Below, one piece after another: positions 7,960-16,713 of a stretch of DNA of 64,000 nt. The stretch's first letter is position 1. Each line of letters starts with the position of its first letter. A program made the position numbers and the translations under genes. The stretch comes from Chitinophagaceae bacterium (GTDB lineage: Bacteria > Bacteroidota > Bacteroidia > Chitinophagales > Chitinophagaceae). The notes beneath the pieces were generated by a model that was given only the letters and a program-made list of their open reading frames with translations, did no database searches and was not told the origin of the DNA. The stretch spans positions 434,001 to 498,000 of the forward strand of contig JAHBTK010000005.1 in the NCBI GenBank assembly GCA_019638625.1, given 5' to 3'.

Positions 7960-10020
7960 TTATTTTGCCGCCAGGTAATTATACGTCTCGATCTGCGACC
8001 TGATCTTTCTGCCTTTTGTTTTCACATACTGGTTGGAGAGATCATTATCCAGTATCCTGGCTTTCACGTTATCACTTAATTGTATGCTCATAATATCATT
8101 CAGTTCCTTTTTAATTTCCGGGTCATGGATCTCTACGGCCGCCTCTATCCGGTGATCGAGGTTTCTTACCATCCAGTCTGCCGAGGAAATGAAAGCCCGG
8201 TGTTTGCCATTGTTTTGAAAAATGAATACACGGGCATGCTCCAGGTATTCATCCACGATACTGATGGCCTGCACTTTTGATTTAAACTTTTTGTTTTCTG
8301 TGTACATGCAGCAGATGCCCCTGATAACCATTTTGACAGTTACCCCGGCCCGCGCCGCCTCGTATAGCTTAAATATAAGTGTTTCGTCGGCCAACGAGTT
8401 CAGCTTCAATACAACTCCTCCCGGTTTTTTCTGCCGTACATTCCTGATCTCGTGATCAATCAACGCTATCAGTTCTTTTCGCATAAATTCCGGGCTTATC
8501 ATAAGTGTCTTACATGCTTTCAGAAAATGATGACCGGATCTCGGTTCCTCCAGGAAATTGAAAATCCGGTTAATATCCGTCATAATGCGATTATCGCTGG
8601 TAAGCAGGCAATGATCTCCGTAAAGCCTGGCGGTCTTACCGTTGAAATTACCGGTGCTGACAAAGCCGTAGTGGATCACCTTATTGGCTTTTTTTCTTTT
8701 GATTACACATAGTTTAGCGTGTACTTTCATATCCGGAACGCCTATTAAAACGGTAACACCTTCATCCTCCAACCGTTCCTTCCACTCCAGGTTGGCTTCC
8801 TCGTCAAACCGGGCGCGCAGTTCCAGCATTACGATTACTTTTTTACCATTTCTTTTCGCATTGATCAGGGCGTTTATGATTTTTGAAGCCGGCGCCAGCC
8901 GGTAAGCTGTAATTTTAATTTCCTGTACGTCCGGATCCATAGCCGCTTCCTTAAGTAAACCCACTACCGGGTTGAAAGAATGATAGGGCAGGTGCAGCAT
9001 GATGTCTTTTTTCAGTACTACTTCTGTTACCCTGGGGGTGTTCCTGAGCGCGGGGTGAACAAGCGGTTTTTTACGGATGCTTTTACTCGGGAAAACCGAT
9101 TCCGGAAAGTCCATGAAATGACGGAAATTATGAATCCTTCCTCCCGGGATAGTAGCGTCCTTGCTTGTCAGGTGTAATTTTTTTATCAGGTATTCCAGCA
9201 GGGACGCGTCTATTGCCTTATCGTAAATAAACCGTACGGGTTTTCCTTTTTTCCTGCTTTTTAAGCCCTTTTTTATTTTCTGTGTATAGGCCACATCCAG
9301 GTCGGTATCTATATCAAACTCAGCATCCCTTGTTATTTTAACAACGTATCCTTCGTAAGTATCAAATCCCATAAAGGAAAATATCTGCGGAAGGCAGAAA
9401 CGGATCACGTCTTCCAGCAGCATCACATAATGCGTGCCGGGTGAAGAGGGGAGTAGTACAAACCTCGACATTAAGCGGGTAGGAACTTCAATCAGGGCAT
9501 ATCTTTTCTTATAGGCGGTGTTCTTTTTTGACATGATCACCGCAAGTAATATCGCTTTTTCCCGCATGTAAGGAAAATTCTCAATACCTTCTATCATCAT
9601 TGGAATGACAGAAGCTGAAACCTCTTCATCAAAATAGTTCCTGACGAACTTTTGTTGCTCCCTGTTTAACTGCTTTTCAGTTACCAGAAAAATTTTTTCC
9701 TTTTTTAATTCTGCCAGGATGTTCTTCCATATCCTGTCAAATTCGCTTTGCTGTTCTAATACTATCTCATGTATCTGTGCCAGTATTTTTTGAGGGTCCT
9801 GCTCCAAATGCATTTTTGACTTCATACCCAGCGCCAGCATCCGCTTCAGAGCGGCTACCCGTACCCTGAAAAACTCATCCAGGTTGTTGGAGAAGATCCC
9901 GAGAAATTTAATCCTTTCTTTCAGGGGTACCCGTGGATCGGCTGCCTCCTGCAAAACCCTTGCATTGAAAGACAGCCAACTGATATCCCTTGTGATTGTT
10001 GTTTTTTTTTGTTTGACCAT
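7960..10020 (-). CDS. ppk1: Polyphosphate kinase 1
   Basis: A 686-residue enzyme that reversibly polymerises the gamma-phosphate of ATP into inorganic polyphosphate at the membrane. The N domain starts ITRDISWLSFNARVLQEAAD and the head domain follows. Catalytic His434 lies in VPDMKVHAKLCVI and the second conserved His595 in EYLEHARVFIFQNN, next to FISSADWMVRNLDHRIEAAVEI. These correspond to the two active-site histidines of E. coli PPK (435 and 592). Length is standard. The gene stands alone, divergent from the small four-helix-bundle protein gene, with no ppx beside it. Confidence 0.95.
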   Translation of the reverse strand: MVKQKKTTITRDISWLSFNARVLQEAADPRVPLKERIKFLGIFSNNLDEFFRVRVAALKRMLALGMKSKMHLEQDPQKILAQIHEIVLEQQSEFDRIWKNILAELKKEKIFLVTEKQLNREQQKFVRNYFDEEVSASVIPMMIEGIENFPYMREKAILLAVIMSKKNTAYKKRYALIEVPTRLMSRFVLLPSSPGTHYVMLLEDVIRFCLPQIFSFMGFDTYEGYVVKITRDAEFDIDTDLDVAYTQKIKKGLKSRKKGKPVRFIYDKAIDASLLEYLIKKLHLTSKDATIPGGRIHNFRHFMDFPESVFPSKSIRKKPLVHPALRNTPRVTEVVLKKDIMLHLPYHSFNPVVGLLKEAAMDPDVQEIKITAYRLAPASKIINALINAKRNGKKVIVMLELRARFDEEANLEWKERLEDEGVTVLIGVPDMKVHAKLCVIKRKKANKVIHYGFVSTGNFNGKTARLYGDHCLLTSDNRIMTDINRIFNFLEEPRSGHHFLKACKTLMISPEFMRKELIALIDHEIRNVRQKKPGGVVLKLNSLADETLIFKLYEAARAGVTVKMVIRGICCMYTENKKFKSKVQAISIVDEYLEHARVFIFQNNGKHRAFISSADWMVRNLDHRIEAAVEIHDPEIKKELNDIMSIQLSDNVKARILDNDLSNQYVKTKGRKIRSQIETYNYLAAK

Positions 10021-10185
10021 ATTCGTATATTACCTCTATTAGTAAATATATCAAATGAAACCAAATTGGTATGTTAAGTTTTTGAAGGCCCGTTGATTAA
10101 ATAAGGGGCAGGGATTCCGTTAGGAAGAATGCAACATTATTATTCGTAAATTGGGTATCCTTTTGAATTATTAAAACCTGCCTGT

Positions 10186-10827
10186 ATGAAGTTTCCTGCA
10201 ATAATGAAGGAAAAAAGAAAACTGGTATTGTTGCTGCTGACGATTCTGCTCTTTGCCTTGATGAATAACTATTTAAGCCGGAAATATTACGATAAGCTGG
10301 ATAAAAATATGTCTTCTATTTATGAGGATAGATTAATGCCGGCAAGTTATATTTTTCAGCTTAGCGAGCATTTATATCAGAAAAAACTACTGTTGCAGGA
10401 AATCAATGAGAATGGAACGGCAGCCAGCGCTATAGACAGTCATAACCAGGCGATCGGAAGGATTATTGTGTCTTACGAAAAAACCTATCTTACGGAGAAT
10501 GAAGAGCGGTACTGGCACAGTTTTTTAGCCAGTTTGGAGAGGTATAACGAGGAAGAGAGCGCTCAATTGAGTTCTGCCGCTGCAGCGAACCGGCATTTGA
10601 GCACCCACTTTATCGAGGCCCTGGCAACGCTTAATAAACTGAATGAACTGCAGGTAATGGAAGGAATGAAATTACAGGATGACTCCAAGGCAATTATCCA
10701 GAGTACCCTTATGGGGGCTTATTTTGAAGTTACCCTGTTTTTTATTCTGGGAATTGTTGCTTTGCGGATGCTGGTAACCTACGAAAAAACGATCTATCCC
10801 GTGGCGGGTGGAAATTTACTTAATTGA
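10186..10827 (+). CDS. Orphan four-helix-bundle (4HB_MCP-like) membrane sensor domain
   Basis: A 213-residue protein with a short cytoplasmic N-terminus, one membrane helix (LVLLLLTILLFALMNNYL), about 150 residues of helical periplasmic domain, and a second helix (FEVTLFFILGIVALRML) ending after about 20 residues. The pattern DKLDKNMSSIYEDRLMPASYIFQLSEHLYQKKL is that of 4HB_MCP ligand-binding domains of chemoreceptors. No HAMP, methyl-accepting, kinase or cyclase domain follows, so it is a bare sensor module. Its partner is unknown. It ends 4 bp before the stop codon of the convergent YhhN gene. The domain call is good; function cannot be assigned. Confidence 0.75.
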   Translation: MKFPAIMKEKRKLVLLLLTILLFALMNNYLSRKYYDKLDKNMSSIYEDRLMPASYIFQLSEHLYQKKLLLQEINENGTAASAIDSHNQAIGRIIVSYEKTYLTENEERYWHSFLASLERYNEEESAQLSSAAAANRHLSTHFIEALATLNKLNELQVMEGMKLQDDSKAIIQSTLMGAYFEVTLFFILGIVALRMLVTYEKTIYPVAGGNLLN

Positions 10828-10831
10828 TCTT

Positions 10832-11497
10832 TCAACGGTGTGCAGCGTTATACCTTATTGCGGCATATACGATCAGCAGTTGTGCGGTACAATAGGTTGT
10901 CATCACCCAAATGCCCGATGCCGGAACAGGCCCTACAAATTTATTGAGTGCCAGGATTGTATCTGATACGACAAAAAGCGATGCGCCAATAAAAAAAAAC
11001 AAAGCGACCCCGCGTTCTGTTTTCCCGAAAAGGTTAAGGCTAAGCGTTAAGAATAGCGAAATAACAAGCGCGTATAGTATCACCGGTATTATCAGTTCGT
11101 CCAGATAGGGAACCAACACCATTGTTATTATAACGAAATATGCAAATGCAGGGAGTCCTTTTAAAAGCTGGCGTTGTATCATCCCCCTCCCCGGAATTTT
11201 TGAGAGTGCCATGATGTAAAAAATATGGCCGGTAAGGAACGCGGAGAGTCCATGTATGAACAGTTGTTTTTTCATAAGCAGGACATCTCCCAGCCAGCAA
11301 AAAAATAAAGCGACAGCGAGCAGCCGGGAAAAAGTTATTCTTAACCTGGTTTCAATACCAAATGTAAAAAGCAGTGTGCCGAGCAGCATTGGTTTGGTGA
11401 TTGCGACCCAATGCCCTTTCTCTGCGGCAATAGAAAAAATATAAAAAAGGCTTATAAGCCCGTATAGTAATAACAACCAGCGCGTGTAGGATCTCAT
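10832..11497 (-). CDS. YhhN/TMEM86-family lysoplasmalogenase
   Basis: A 221-residue integral membrane protein with about eight hydrophobic helices. The family signature acidic residues are visible in FCWLGDVLLM and in LFVVSDTILALNKF. Characterised members (TMEM86B, Legionella Lpg1991) hydrolyse the vinyl-ether bond of lysoplasmalogens; others are uncharacterised, so the substrate here is an inference. It is followed downstream by the convergent sensor-domain gene, and the EamA gene lies 55 bp upstream in the same direction, so both could share a transcript. Confidence 0.85.
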   Translation of the reverse strand: MRSYTRWLLLLYGLISLFYIFSIAAEKGHWVAITKPMLLGTLLFTFGIETRLRITFSRLLAVALFFCWLGDVLLMKKQLFIHGLSAFLTGHIFYIMALSKIPGRGMIQRQLLKGLPAFAYFVIITMVLVPYLDELIIPVILYALVISLFLTLSLNLFGKTERGVALFFFIGASLFVVSDTILALNKFVGPVPASGIWVMTTYCTAQLLIVYAAIRYNAAHR

Positions 11498-11552
11498 TGC
11501 AGCTTTTTGTTAAACCAAATATAGGGATAAAGCACTCACAAGGTGAGCTGCG

Positions 11553-12461
11553 CTAGTTTTTTATTATTTTCAGGTTGGCTATGAATATGCCGGCAAATAC
11601 CAGTAACATGCTGATGGCATGCAGCCTGGTAAACTGCTCATTCAGGATCAAAGCAGCTTCAAAGCTGCTGAATATGGGTATAAGGTTCCCAAACAGCGCC
11701 GTACGCCCGGCACCCAGGGTGTTGATAGCTGCATTCCAGCACAGGTAGGCAATTACAGAAGCGCCTGCACCCAGGAATAAAATGATCAGTACCAGGTCGC
11801 GGTTCCATTCTATGACAGGGGCGGAGCCGCGCTCCAGCAAATAAAATGGTAACAGCATTATCGATCCCGCGGCAGCAGTCACGAACAAAAAGAGGGGAGC
11901 GGAAATCTCCCGGGGCTTTTTCTTTACAAGTATATTATAAACAGCGAAACAGGCAGCTCCGAGTAATACCCATTGATCTCCCAATGTGAAACGAAAGTTT
12001 ATTAAGTTGTGCCAGTTTCCCTTTGCCAGCAGGTAGAAAATACCAACTGCGCAGAGCAGGATGCCGGTCAGCTTGTAAATGTCAATTTTCTCGCTCAAAA
12101 ACAGACGCGCCAGCAGGATGGAAATAATCGGGGAGGCTGTTGTCCCGATAAGTGCAAGGTTGGTGGCGGTGGTGTGGTGCCCGCCTATATAGATGAATGT
12201 ATTGAAGAGCGCAATGCCGAAAAGAGAAACCCATAAAAGGTAAAAGAAGTTTTTGCGGATGGAGCTGAAATCTGAAATGGTTGCCCGAAAGGCAAATGGC
12301 AACAGCACAAGTGATGCCGAGCTCCACCTGAAAAAAGACAGGGCGACGGGTGGTATTTTGTCAACCGCAGCCTTTGCAATGATAAAATTAAGTGACCAGA
12401 TTGCTACAGCCGCGACAGCCATGGCGATTGCCCTGTAGTTGTTAAAATTGGTTTGCTGCAT
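11553..12461 (-). CDS. EamA/DMT-superfamily transporter
   Basis: A 302-residue inner-membrane protein with ten predicted helices in two repeated EamA halves. The first half starts AMAVAAVAIWSLNFIIAKAAVDKIPPVALSFFRW and the second half follows QWVLLGAACFAVYNILVKKK. Motifs such as GTTASPIISILLARLFLSEKI and LIPIFSSFEAALILNEQF mark the ends of both halves. Members export metabolites or amino acids; the substrate cannot be predicted. A broken paralogue of the same superfamily lies at 47117-47450. Confidence 0.9.
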   Translation of the reverse strand: MQQTNFNNYRAIAMAVAAVAIWSLNFIIAKAAVDKIPPVALSFFRWSSASLVLLPFAFRATISDFSSIRKNFFYLLWVSLFGIALFNTFIYIGGHHTTATNLALIGTTASPIISILLARLFLSEKIDIYKLTGILLCAVGIFYLLAKGNWHNLINFRFTLGDQWVLLGAACFAVYNILVKKKPREISAPLFLFVTAAAGSIMLLPFYLLERGSAPVIEWNRDLVLIILFLGAGASVIAYLCWNAAINTLGAGRTALFGNLIPIFSSFEAALILNEQFTRLHAISMLLVFAGIFIANLKIIKN

Positions 12462-12648
12462 GCAGGCGCGAAGATAAGCAGCTATTTGTTTTAATAAGGA
12501 CGAAGAAATTATGTATTATTGTTAAAAGCAATATGATACCCCTGTCCGTTCCTTAAAATCTGGCTTAAAAATTGTAAATATACTTACCAGGGATTTGTTA
12601 AAACGAAGCTTAAAAATTGATATTTAATATTTTAAACAAAATACCGTG

Positions 12649-12656
12649 TATTTTTG
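12649..12656 (+). promoter_or_regulatory. -7 box (TAnnTTTG) upstream of small lipoprotein gene
   Basis: TATTTTTG matches the Bacteroidota -7 consensus exactly, 67 nt before the ATG. The nearest upstream TTG is about 29 nt away, longer than usual, so only the -7 element is convincing. The 262 bp spacer 12462-12723 is AT-rich and holds nothing else that I can identify. Confidence 0.4.
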
Positions 12657-12723
12657 CAATATTGAACTTAACGCTTCGTTAGAGTTCTAACCTACTAAAA
12701 TGTAATTCACAACTTTTTAATTT

Positions 12724-13137
12724 ATGAAAAAAGCATTGATAGTTCTTTTGGCTATTTCTAGTTTAATGGCATGTCAAAAAGACCCAAAACCGGAACCACC
12801 ACCAGAAAAACCGAATATTATTGGTTATTGGGAAGGAACCTTTAAGGACGGGGATGGTCCTAATGGCTATTTTGGATTTTTGTACCGTGCTGATAGTACA
12901 GTGAGGATATACATTGATGATGATGCCAGTAAGGATTCATCTGCTGCCTTAGGAAAAATAGAAACCACTTTTTCCCTGGTAGAAGACTGGAAAAAAATTA
13001 AGACAACATACACTTATTTTAGTATACAGCTATCAACGCTGGGTACCTTAAACGCAACTGCCACTGCCCAGGAGGGTACCTGGGGCAATGGAACCAATAC
13101 GAGTGGCAGGGGTACATTTTCCGTTACTAAAAAGTAA
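12724..13137 (+). CDS. Small secreted lipoprotein, function unknown
   Basis: A 137-residue protein with a clear lipoprotein signal (MKKALIVLLAISSLMAC) followed by a Pro/Glu-rich linker. The beta-rich domain begins IIGYWEGTFKDGDGPNGYFGFLY and ends EGTWGNGTNTSGRGTFSVTKK. The W-x-G-x-(F/Y) opening and the closing GRGTFSV strand resemble small lipocalin-like or META-like lipoproteins that are frequent in Bacteroidota, but I cannot name a family. It has its own -7 box and a strong terminator, so it is monocistronic. It is likely anchored to the inner face of the outer membrane. Confidence 0.75.
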   Translation: MKKALIVLLAISSLMACQKDPKPEPPPEKPNIIGYWEGTFKDGDGPNGYFGFLYRADSTVRIYIDDDASKDSSAALGKIETTFSLVEDWKKIKTTYTYFSIQLSTLGTLNATATAQEGTWGNGTNTSGRGTFSVTKK

Positions 13138-13165
13138 GTTCTTAGTTACAAAATATAAGATGGAG

Positions 13166-13192
13166 AGTGCCGGTATTTCCGGCACTTTTTTA
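13166..13192 (+). terminator. Rho-independent terminator of small lipoprotein gene
   Basis: An 8 bp stem (agtgccgg / ccggcact, 13166-13173 and 13179-13186) with a 5 nt loop is followed by TTTTTTATT. It lies between the lipoprotein stop codon and the stop codon of the convergent prfC gene. Confidence 0.85.
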
Positions 13193-13195
13193 TTA

Positions 13196-14785
13196 TCAAC
13201 CCTTGTGTATTTCACTGGTAAAGTGAAACTTAATGTCCGGGTTATTAGAGATCTCTGTGTTGAGAAACCACTCGCTCTGCGCCAGATATACATAGAACCC
13301 GTCTTTGTCCAATACGATGTTGGCGGTTTTAAAGCGTATAAAATCCTCCATCTTTTTCGGGTCGGCGGCTGTTATCCAACAGGCTTTGTAAAAGGGCAGG
13401 CTGTTGAACTGCACCGACGCGCCATACTCCTGCAGCAACCGGTACTGAATTACCTCAAACTGGAGGTCGCCCACGCAACCGATGATCTTCCGGTTGCCTC
13501 CGTGCTGGGTGAAGAGTTGGGCAACGCCCTCATCCGTAAGTTGCAACAATCCCTTTTCTAACTGCTTGGTTTTCATTGGGTCTTTGTTGACTACCTCTTT
13601 AAAAAGTTCCGGAGAAAAACTGGGGATGCCGGTAAAATAAAAGGTGCTGCCTTCCGTAAGAGTATCCCCGATCTTGAAGTTCCCGGTATCGAATAAACCG
13701 ACGACATCCCCCGGATAGGCCTCCTCTATTATATCCTTTTGACGGGCAAGGAAAGAATAAGGGTTACTGAAACGTACATCTTTATCCAACCGTACATGGT
13801 GATAGTATTTATTGCGTTCAAACCGCCCGGAACAAACCCTCAGAAAAGCTATGCGGTCCCGGTGGCGGGGGTCCAGGTTGGCATGTATCTTAAATACAAA
13901 GCCACTGAATTTTTCCTCTTCAGGGCAAATCTCCTTTTCCGACGTGGGGCGGCATTGCGGTGAGGGGGCAATGCGTATAAAAGTGTCCAGCATTTCCCTG
14001 ACCCCGAAATTGTTTACAGCGCTGCCAAAGAAAACGGGCGCTGTTTTACCTTTCAGGTAGTCATCAACCACCAGTTGACCGTACACGCCGTCAATCAACT
14101 CCACATCCTCCCTTAACTGAGCGGCGTCTTTTTCTCCAACCCTGTCAGTCAGGGTACTATCAGCCAGGTTCTCTATATTGATGACATCGTCGTCATTTGC
14201 TTTTGTATTGGCCGAAAACAGGAGCAGGTTTTTATCGAAGAGGTTATATACTCCCTTAAAGTCTTTGCCACTATTGATGGGCCAACTCATTGGGTGGAGT
14301 TGAATGTGTAATTCATTTTCTATTTCCTCCAGCAGGTCAAAAGGCGCCTTTCCGTCCCGGTCCATCTTATTAACAAACACGATTACCGGTGTATCCCGCA
14401 TCCGGCAGACTTCCATCAGCCGCCTGGTTTGTTCTTCCACGCCGTTTACACTGTCTATTACCAATACCACGCTGTCCACCGCCGTCAGGGTTCTGTAGGT
14501 GTCCTCCGCAAAATCCTTGTGTCCGGGAGTATCCAGCAGGTTGATCAGGCTATCCTGGTATTCAAAGGTCATTACACTCGTTGCAACCGAGATACCACGC
14601 TGCTTTTCAATTTCCATAAAATCGCTGGTAGCGTGTTTTTTTATCTTGTTGCTTTTTACGGCCCCCGCGGTTTGTATGGCGCCCCCAAAAAGAAGTAGTT
14701 TTTCCGTTAAAGTGGTTTTACCGGCGTCGGGATGCGATATGATGGCGAAGGTTTTTCGCCTGTTTATTTCTGCTGTATGTTTCAT
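13196..14785 (-). CDS. prfC: Peptide chain release factor 3 (GTPase)
   Basis: A 529-residue translational GTPase that removes RF1/RF2 from the ribosome after termination. G1 is HPDAGKTT (about residues 18-25), G3 DTPGHKDF and G4 NKMDRDG. The N-terminus RRKTFAIISHPDAGKTT and the FMEIEKQRGISVATSVM switch region are diagnostic of RF3 rather than EF-G. The C-terminal part (GVVGLFDTGNFKIGDTL, GCVGDLQFEVIQYRL) matches domains II-III. Length is standard. It is convergent with the small lipoprotein gene. Confidence 0.96.
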   Translation of the reverse strand: MKHTAEINRRKTFAIISHPDAGKTTLTEKLLLFGGAIQTAGAVKSNKIKKHATSDFMEIEKQRGISVATSVMTFEYQDSLINLLDTPGHKDFAEDTYRTLTAVDSVVLVIDSVNGVEEQTRRLMEVCRMRDTPVIVFVNKMDRDGKAPFDLLEEIENELHIQLHPMSWPINSGKDFKGVYNLFDKNLLLFSANTKANDDDVINIENLADSTLTDRVGEKDAAQLREDVELIDGVYGQLVVDDYLKGKTAPVFFGSAVNNFGVREMLDTFIRIAPSPQCRPTSEKEICPEEEKFSGFVFKIHANLDPRHRDRIAFLRVCSGRFERNKYYHHVRLDKDVRFSNPYSFLARQKDIIEEAYPGDVVGLFDTGNFKIGDTLTEGSTFYFTGIPSFSPELFKEVVNKDPMKTKQLEKGLLQLTDEGVAQLFTQHGGNRKIIGCVGDLQFEVIQYRLLQEYGASVQFNSLPFYKACWITAADPKKMEDFIRFKTANIVLDKDGFYVYLAQSEWFLNTEISNNPDIKFHFTSEIHKG

Positions 14786-14859
14786 GAGCGGCGCAAAGGT
14801 ACTAATATGCCGCTTATATATTATCGTTGGATTTCCGGAAAACGACCTTCTTCCGTAAT

Positions 14860-14889
14860 AAAAAAGCCGGGAAATTTCCCGGCTTTTTT
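14860..14889 (-). terminator. Symmetric terminator (30 bp perfect palindrome)
   Basis: Arms 14860-14874 and 14875-14889 are exact reverse complements (aaaaaagccgggaaa and its complement), giving a GC stem flanked by A- and T-runs that can work in both directions. It sits 28 bp after the stop codon of the coiled-coil protein gene and before prfC on the minus strand. Confidence 0.85.
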
Positions 14890-14917
14890 ATTTATAAGTA
14901 AAGTAACTGGCTAAAAT

Positions 14918-15895
14918 TTATCCGAATATTCCGCCTTTTTTCAGCGTAACAGTACCTTCCCCGATTTTAAACCCATTTTCATATACCTCTACCTTATAGG
15001 TTCCTTTGGTATATTTCTCAGCCTGCTTTAAATCAAAGCTTACATTTTTCCTTTTACCTTGTTCGTAGTCAATAGACACTTTGTTGGTGTATTCTTTGTC
15101 TCCGTCTTCCCGGGTTGTCAGAGAACCGGACCCCAGTCCTTCCTCTCTTACTATTTCCCCTTCCGGGTTTACAACAACAACATACAGGTCTTTGGTGCCG
15201 GTAAGCGCCAGCCTGTTTTCCACATCAAAAGAAACGCGGAATTTGTCAGCTTTTTTTGCTTTGGAAGTTTGAGATTCTTTACCACTTTTCTTCTCGTCTA
15301 TAGCAACGATATGGAAATTGCTGGCGTTTAATGTAGAACCTACTTCCACTTTGCCGGTGAGGTCTTTATTTTCAGTCAGTTTCTGATCCAGGGTAGTGGT
15401 CAGTTGCTCTTTTTCGGTAGTCAGTTGCTGTTTGTCTGCCGTCAACTGAATATTTTCGCCCGTCAGCCGCTCGATTTCTTTTACATACTCTTCAATTTTG
15501 CCGTTCAGGGAATTGATGAGTTTGCGGGCTTCAGCCAGGTCAGCCGCGGAAGCATTTTGTTTGCTGATGAGGGTTTTAATCCTAGACCTCATTTCAGTAA
15601 CATCTTTGTCCCGGGTTTTAACGAGGCTGTCGAGCTTTGTATTTTCAGACGTCATTTTATCCAGACGGATTTCAGCCGCTTCGTAATCAGCCGCCAACTG
15701 GCCTCTTACCGAATCCAGCGCAGAATACTGAATATCCTTTTGCTGGATTACTTCTTTGGTTTTACTTTTATCATAAATGATGTAACCCCATGTACCTAGC
15801 AATGCTGCAATCAGTACACCGTAAATGATACCACGGTTGTCTTTTTTGGGGGGTTGGGGGTATCCCGATGTTGAGGGATAATTTGACGCGCTCAT
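14918..15895 (-). CDS. Single-pass coiled-coil membrane protein, function unknown
   Basis: A 325-residue protein. After a Ser/Pro/Tyr-rich N-terminus there is one membrane helix (GIIYGVLIAALLGTWGYIIY). A coiled coil of about 140 residues with Thr/Gln-rich repeats (LTADKQQLTTEKEQLTTTL) follows. The C-terminal beta-rich domain of about 120 residues has LYVVVVNPEGEIVREEGLGSG and KGTYKVEVYENGFKIGEGTVTLKKGG. The topology suggests a periplasmic stalk carrying an immunoglobulin-like head. I recognise the architecture as frequent in Chitinophagaceae-type genomes but know no function. It is divergent from the exonuclease gene with a 40 bp spacer, so the two probably share a regulatory region. Confidence 0.75.
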   Translation of the reverse strand: MSASNYPSTSGYPQPPKKDNRGIIYGVLIAALLGTWGYIIYDKSKTKEVIQQKDIQYSALDSVRGQLAADYEAAEIRLDKMTSENTKLDSLVKTRDKDVTEMRSRIKTLISKQNASAADLAEARKLINSLNGKIEEYVKEIERLTGENIQLTADKQQLTTEKEQLTTTLDQKLTENKDLTGKVEVGSTLNASNFHIVAIDEKKSGKESQTSKAKKADKFRVSFDVENRLALTGTKDLYVVVVNPEGEIVREEGLGSGSLTTREDGDKEYTNKVSIDYEQGKRKNVSFDLKQAEKYTKGTYKVEVYENGFKIGEGTVTLKKGGIFG

Positions 15896-15935
15896 AAATG
15901 TGTATTTTTTTGTTTTTTTACTAAATTAAGAGAAC

Positions 15936-16664
15936 ATGCTTAACTCAATTGACCTTACAAAAATACTGGTTATTGATATAGAAACTGTTCCCGGAGTCCC
16001 TGATTTTCAATGCCTGCCAGAGCAATGGAAGGGACTTTGGGAAGAGAAGGTTTCCAAAACCATGCCAGAAAATTTTTCGGCTGAGGAATACTACCCCCGG
16101 AGAGCCGGAATACTGGCGGAGTTCGGTAAAATAATTTGTATTTCCTGCGGCTTTTTTTATCATGAAACAAAGGATAAAATGTGCTTTAAGGTAAAGTCTG
16201 TGAGCGGCGATGATGAAAAGGTTGTATTGAATGATTTTATTATTTTGTTAAACTCTTTTAACGAGAAAAGAGGATTGACTATTCTTGTGGGGCATAATAT
16301 AAAGGAATTTGATATCCCTTATTTGTGCCGCCGTATGATCATTAATAACATAGGGTTGCCCGAGTTGCTGCAATTGTACGGAAAAAAGCCCTGGGAAACC
16401 AACCTGCTCGATACGCTTGAACTCTGGAAGTTTGGCGACTATAAAAATTATGTATCGCTAAAACTTCTTGCCGCGGTGTTAGGTATTCCTACTCCCAAGG
16501 ATGATATAGATGGTAGTATGGTACAGGATGTTTATTACAACGAAAAAAACCTTCCGCGTATTGTGGTGTATTGTCAAAAAGATGTTGTTACTGTTGCTAA
16601 TATATTATTAAGGTTCAAAAATCTTCCCGGACTGGAGAAGGAAAATATTGAGATTGGTTCCTGA
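15936..16664 (+). CDS. Predicted 3'-5' exonuclease (DEDDy, PolB-exonuclease-like)
   Basis: A 242-residue RNase H-fold exonuclease. ExoI motif: ILVIDIETVPG, with the Asp and Glu metal ligands near residues 14-16. ExoII: VGHNIKEFDIPYLCRR. ExoIII: VVYCQKDVVTVANI, the Tyr-x(3)-Asp of the DEDDy type. The members are annotated as exonucleases related to the proofreading domain of family B polymerases; the role in repair or RNA processing is not established. It is followed by holA after 49 bp in the same direction. Confidence 0.85.
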   Translation: MLNSIDLTKILVIDIETVPGVPDFQCLPEQWKGLWEEKVSKTMPENFSAEEYYPRRAGILAEFGKIICISCGFFYHETKDKMCFKVKSVSGDDEKVVLNDFIILLNSFNEKRGLTILVGHNIKEFDIPYLCRRMIINNIGLPELLQLYGKKPWETNLLDTLELWKFGDYKNYVSLKLLAAVLGIPTPKDDIDGSMVQDVYYNEKNLPRIVVYCQKDVVTVANILLRFKNLPGLEKENIEIGS

Positions 16665-16713
16665 GGCCCTGGGGCGCTTTTTATCGGAGTTTTAACTACT
16701 TTGCAGCCCAATT

